Source: an uncultured Clostridia bacterium (GTDB lineage Bacteria; Bacillota; Clostridia; UBA1381). Taken from it: a DNA stretch of 64,000 nt. This document shows positions 61,070 through 64,000 of the stretch, piece after piece. The translations under genes and the position numbers were made by a program. Every line of letters begins with the position of its first letter. Positions within the stretch are counted from its first letter, which is position 1. The stretch covers positions 248,001 through 312,000 of the forward strand of contig CANRKO010000001.1 of the NCBI GenBank assembly GCA_947631235.1, given 5' to 3'. Under the pieces are notes generated by a model, which ran no database searches, had not been told where the DNA came from, and was given only the letters and a program-made list of their open reading frames with translations.

Positions 61070-62314
61070 GTGATTGAAAGCTTTTTAAACTTTTTGCAGA
61101 ATACCGGAGCAGCCGCGCTTTTCGCCTACGGCGGCATGGAAGCGATAAAGACGATTGTGATGATTATAATCGCGTGCGTGCTTCTGTATCTCGCGATAGT
61201 AAAGAAATTTGAACCGCTGCTGCTTATGCCGATAGCGTTTGGTATGCTTCTCTCTAACCTGCCTGTTCTTAAAGACTCTCCGGCGCTCATGATGCACACA
61301 GAATGGTTTACGGACACGCAGTACATGATAGACGGTCATTTTATAGATGTGGGCAAGATAGTGCGCGAGGGCGGACTTTTAGACCTTCTTTACCTCGGAG
61401 TTAAGCTCGGCATTTACCCGCCGCTTATCTTCGTCGGCATAGGAGCGATGACGGACTTCGGGCCGCTTATCGCGAACCCCAAGAGTATACTTTTGGGTGC
61501 AGCTGCGCAGTTCGGCGTGTTCTTCACGTTTGTAGGCGCGCTGGTACTGAGCGCGCTCGTGCCTTCGATTATGTTCGGCGTTAAGGAGGCTGCGTCAATC
61601 GGTATCATCGGCGGCGCGGACGGACCTACGGCGATATACGTAACAAAAACGCTCGCTCCGGCACTTTTGCCGGCGATAGCGGTCGCGGCGTACTCGTATA
61701 TGGCTCTTATACCCGTTATTCAGCCGCCCATAATGAAACTTATGACGCGTAAAAAGGATAGAATGATAGTTATGGAACAGCTGCGCCCCGTTTCAAAGAC
61801 GGAGAAAATACTGTTCCCGATAATAGTAACGATAGTCGTGGCGCTCATAATCCCCGACGCGGTATCGCTTGTCGGCTGCCTTATGCTCGGCAACCTGTTA
61901 AAAGAGTCGGGCGTCGCGGACAGACTTGCAAAGACGGTGCAGAACGAGCTTATGAATATCGTAACGATATTCCTCGGCGTAACGGTCGGTGCGACGGCAA
62001 CTGCGTCGAGCTTCCTCTCGCCTCAGACGATAGGCATTGTTGTGCTCGGTCTTGTGGCGTTCTGCTTCTCGACGGCTGGCGGACTGCTTTTGGGCGACAT
62101 TATGTGCTGGCTCACAAAGGGCAAGGTCAATCCGCTTATAGGCAGCGCGGGCGTAAGCGCCGTGCCTATGGCTGCGAGAGTATCGCAGCAGGTCGGACAG
62201 AAGGAGAACCCGTCCAACTTCCTGCTCATGCACGCGATGGGACCGAACGTTGCCGGAGTTATCGGCTCGGCAGTCGCGGCGGGCGTGTTCCTTGCGATGT
62301 TCAGCAATATTTAA
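61070..62314 (+). CDS. Na+-translocating decarboxylase beta subunit (OadB/MmdB)
   Basis: 414-aa integral membrane protein that decarboxylates carboxybiotin and exports Na+. About nine hydrophobic segments; family motifs GIGAMTDFGPLIANPK, GIIGGADGPTAIYVT (with the essential Asp) and AVPMAARVSQQVGQKENP near the C-terminus. Start GTG 61070; binding site is poor (AAAGAG). Same operon as mmdA. The protein family alone does not separate MmdB, OadB and GcdB; adjacency to mmdA favours MmdB. Confidence 0.92.
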   Translation: MIESFLNFLQNTGAAALFAYGGMEAIKTIVMIIIACVLLYLAIVKKFEPLLLMPIAFGMLLSNLPVLKDSPALMMHTEWFTDTQYMIDGHFIDVGKIVREGGLLDLLYLGVKLGIYPPLIFVGIGAMTDFGPLIANPKSILLGAAAQFGVFFTFVGALVLSALVPSIMFGVKEAASIGIIGGADGPTAIYVTKTLAPALLPAIAVAAYSYMALIPVIQPPIMKLMTRKKDRMIVMEQLRPVSKTEKILFPIIVTIVVALIIPDAVSLVGCLMLGNLLKESGVADRLAKTVQNELMNIVTIFLGVTVGATATASSFLSPQTIGIVVLGLVAFCFSTAGGLLLGDIMCWLTKGKVNPLIGSAGVSAVPMAARVSQQVGQKENPSNFLLMHAMGPNVAGVIGSAVAAGVFLAMFSNI

Positions 62315-62343
62315 TCGAAATCAGGATAAAGGAGTGAAAATAT

Positions 62344-63756
62344 ATGGCAAAGGGAAATAAAGCGGTAGAGATTACCGAGACAGTCCTCAGGGACGCGCAC
62401 CAGTCGCTTATCGCGACGCGCATGACGACGGAGGAAATGCTCCCAATAGTAGAGAAGCTTGACGATATAGGCTTCCACTCACTTGAGGCGTGGGGCGGCG
62501 CGACATTTGACTCGTGCCTTCGTTTCCTTAACGAAGACCCATGGGAGAGACTTCGCAAAATAAAGGATAAGGCTAAGAAAACGCCTTTGCAGATGCTTTT
62601 CAGAGGTCAGAACATTTTGGGCTACCGTCACTATGCGGACGACATTGTACAGTATTTCGTACAGAAGTCTATCGCGAACGGTATCGACATTATAAGAATA
62701 TTCGACGCGCTCAACGATACGCGTAACCTCAAATGCGCGATCGACGCGTGTATAAAGGAAAAGGGTCACTGCCAGGCTGCGCTTTCGTACACGATCGGCG
62801 GACCTCACACGACCGAGTCGTTCGTTAAGCTGTCCAAGCAGCTTGAAGAAATGGGCGCGAACTCCATTTGTATAAAGGATATGGCGGGACTTTTGCTCCC
62901 GTACACGGCATACGAGCTTGTAAAGGCGATAAAGGAAACGGTTAAAATCCCCGTTCAGTTACACACGCACTACACGTCGGGCGAAGCGTCGATGGTATAC
63001 TTAAAGGCTGTCGAAGCGGGCGTTGACGTTATCGACTGCGCGATGTCGCCGATGGCTATGGGTACCTCCCAGCCGCCGACGGAGCCGATGGTTGCGGCGT
63101 TCCAGAACACGCCTTACGACACGGGCTACGACCTCGACAAGCTTGTTGAGATTTGCGATTACTTCAAGCCGCTGCGTGAAAAGTACCTCGCAAGCGGACT
63201 TATGAACCCGAAGGTAATGGGCGTTGACGTAAACACGCTTAAATACCAAGTACCGGGCGGTATGCTCTCGAACCTCGTTTCACAGCTTAAACAGCAGGGC
63301 AGAGAGGACGCGTTCGAGGAGGTTCTTAAGGAAGTACCGCGAGTAAGAGCGGACATGGGTTATCCGCCTTTGGTAACACCGTCGTCGCAGATTGTCGGCA
63401 CACAGGCGGTGCTGAACGTTCTTATGGGCGAGAGATACAAAATGGTTTCAAAGGAAACGAAGGGTATCGTAAGAGGAGAGTATGGCAGAACGCCCGTTCC
63501 CATAAGCGACGAGATAGTGAAAAAGGTTATCGGTGACGAGAAACGTATAACGTGCCGTCCCGCAGACCTTTTGGAGCCGGAGCTTGACAAGATGCGCAAG
63601 GAGTGCGCGGAGTGGACGGAGCAGGATGAGGACGTATTGTCTTACGCGCTGTTCGGACAGGTTGCCGTTAAATTCTTCGAGTACAGACGCGCACAGAAAT
63701 ATAAGATTGACGCGGATTTATTGGACGAGGAAAACAAGGTTTATCCGGTGCAGTAA
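62344..63756 (+). CDS. oadA: Oxaloacetate decarboxylase alpha / transcarboxylase 5S-type carboxyltransferase
   Basis: 470-aa carboxyltransferase of the pyruvate carboxylase CT-domain type, without a fused biotin domain. Metal and catalytic motifs: ITETVLRDAHQSLIATRM (Asp17), FHSLEAWGGATFDSC, CIKDMAGLLLP (carbamylated Lys region) and QLHTHYTSGEA (His pair); C-terminal conserved PAxxxD region follows. It interconverts oxaloacetate and pyruvate with biotin. Its length and lack of biotin domain match the 5S subunit of propionibacterial transcarboxylase and PycB. Last gene of the operon, before a terminator. Confidence 0.9.
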   Translation: MAKGNKAVEITETVLRDAHQSLIATRMTTEEMLPIVEKLDDIGFHSLEAWGGATFDSCLRFLNEDPWERLRKIKDKAKKTPLQMLFRGQNILGYRHYADDIVQYFVQKSIANGIDIIRIFDALNDTRNLKCAIDACIKEKGHCQAALSYTIGGPHTTESFVKLSKQLEEMGANSICIKDMAGLLLPYTAYELVKAIKETVKIPVQLHTHYTSGEASMVYLKAVEAGVDVIDCAMSPMAMGTSQPPTEPMVAAFQNTPYDTGYDLDKLVEICDYFKPLREKYLASGLMNPKVMGVDVNTLKYQVPGGMLSNLVSQLKQQGREDAFEEVLKEVPRVRADMGYPPLVTPSSQIVGTQAVLNVLMGERYKMVSKETKGIVRGEYGRTPVPISDEIVKKVIGDEKRITCRPADLLEPELDKMRKECAEWTEQDEDVLSYALFGQVAVKFFEYRRAQKYKIDADLLDEENKVYPVQ

Positions 63757-63764
63757 TATAAAGG

Positions 63765-63790
63765 AAAGGGTTGCGTACGCAACCCTTTTT
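63765..63790 (+). terminator. Terminator of the decarboxylase operon
   Basis: AAGGGTTGCG / CGCAACCCTT (with TA centre) followed by TTT. Confidence 0.9.
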
Positions 63791-63796
63791 CAATCC

Positions 63797-64000
63797 CTAT
63801 TTTTCTCCCGAAACAGCCTTTAACCGATTTTCGATTTCCTTGTATTCAGCCGTATCACGAACGACATCAAACGGCTTGCGCGTGTCCATAAGCTGCAGCA
63901 GACGCACCGAGTCGATATAGTGATCGCCGGTTATCTCCGTTTTGCAGCGGTTTACGAAAATCGGCTCGTACAGCGCGCCCTCGGCGGCATATTTGTCGTA
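63797..64000 (-). CDS. Partial protein, function unknown (5' end outside window)
   Basis: Minus-strand frame open from base 64000 to a TAG at 63797-63799, 67 residues. The text reads YDKYAAEGALYEPIFVNR, then TGDHYIDSVRLLQLMDTRKP and ends RLKAVSGEK. It is charged and helical, ends seven bases after the decarboxylase terminator and shows no stop codon over its length. I do not recognise the family from this fragment. Confidence 0.6.
   Translation of the reverse strand, partial: YDKYAAEGALYEPIFVNRCKTEITGDHYIDSVRLLQLMDTRKPFDVVRDTAEYKEIENRLKAVSGEK

Overview
The window is a contiguous stretch of a Clostridia-type (Firmicutes, spore-forming, anaerobic) chromosome. Evidence: spoIIGA-sigE-sigG, spoVM and a SpoIVFB-type protease; a superoxide reductase rather than an obvious superoxide dismutase; a Na+-pumping decarboxylase operon; a class B sortase with its substrate; strong TTGACA-17-TATAAT-like promoters and AGGAGG ribosome binding sites. 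L-arabinose isomerase, two GH28 pectin-type hydrolases and an acylhydrolase suggest a gut or rumen organism living on plant polysaccharide. No prophage, insertion sequence, CRISPR array or rRNA operon was seen.

Layout. 1-5.4 kb: end of rpsB, tsf, araA, an unrecognised RNA made of two homologous tandem domains, then ywlE-rimI-tsaD. 5.4-11.9 kb: an intergenic repeat cluster, aroB-lspA-rluD, then ddl-murI-DUF1934-S41 peptidase. 12.0-13.4 kb: three small proteins of unknown function and a desulfoferrodoxin. 13.5-16 kb: spoIIGA-sigE-sigG behind a Spo0A-type promoter. 16-21.6 kb: a CdaR-like regulator, an attenuator-like hairpin, S41 peptidase, an LtaS-like enzyme and a GH28. 21.6-24.9 kb (minus strand): an apparently leaderless 8-oxoguanine glycosylase gene, a zinc-ribbon protein, fba and a polysaccharide deacetylase. 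25-32.1 kb: aspS, a gliding-type ABC transporter (ATPase, permease, GldG-like, DUF4340) and an esterase. 32.1-34.6 kb (minus): a secreted beta-helix protein, a repeat cluster, a structured small RNA, and a two-gene operon ending in the 22-codon spoVM. 34.7-42.9 kb: nfeD-qmcA, a 39-codon membrane peptide gene, dnaG-rpoD-prmA, a flavodiiron-like protein lacking most iron ligands, pgi. 43-48.7 kb: a P-loop protein, thrC, galK, an M18 aminopeptidase, SpoIVFB. 48.7-54.1 kb (minus): ftsK/spoIIIE-folD and rluB-GH28. 54.2-58.4 kb: three tRNAs (Leu, Gln, Arg), sortase plus substrate (minus), metY and an apparently acquired 118-aa gene. 58.6-63.8 kb: an operon with every part of a methylmalonyl-CoA/oxaloacetate decarboxylase or transcarboxylase. 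A partial minus-strand gene runs off the right edge.

How the parts connect. Sporulation genes lie in four separate places (sigma factors, spoVM, spoIVFB, ftsK/spoIIIE). The spoIIG promoter keeps the unusual long spacer and Spo0A boxes known from Bacillus, and two mother-cell genes carry CATANNNTA-type -10 boxes. Envelope functions (murI, ddl, lspA, LtaS-like, deacetylase, sortase) and carbon metabolism (araA, galK, pgi, fba, GH28) are interleaved. The least explained items are the tandem-domain RNA at 3.25 kb, the small RNA at 34.1 kb, the three-gene small-protein locus at 12 kb, the degenerate flavodiiron protein, and the short membrane peptide genes next to spoVM and dnaG.
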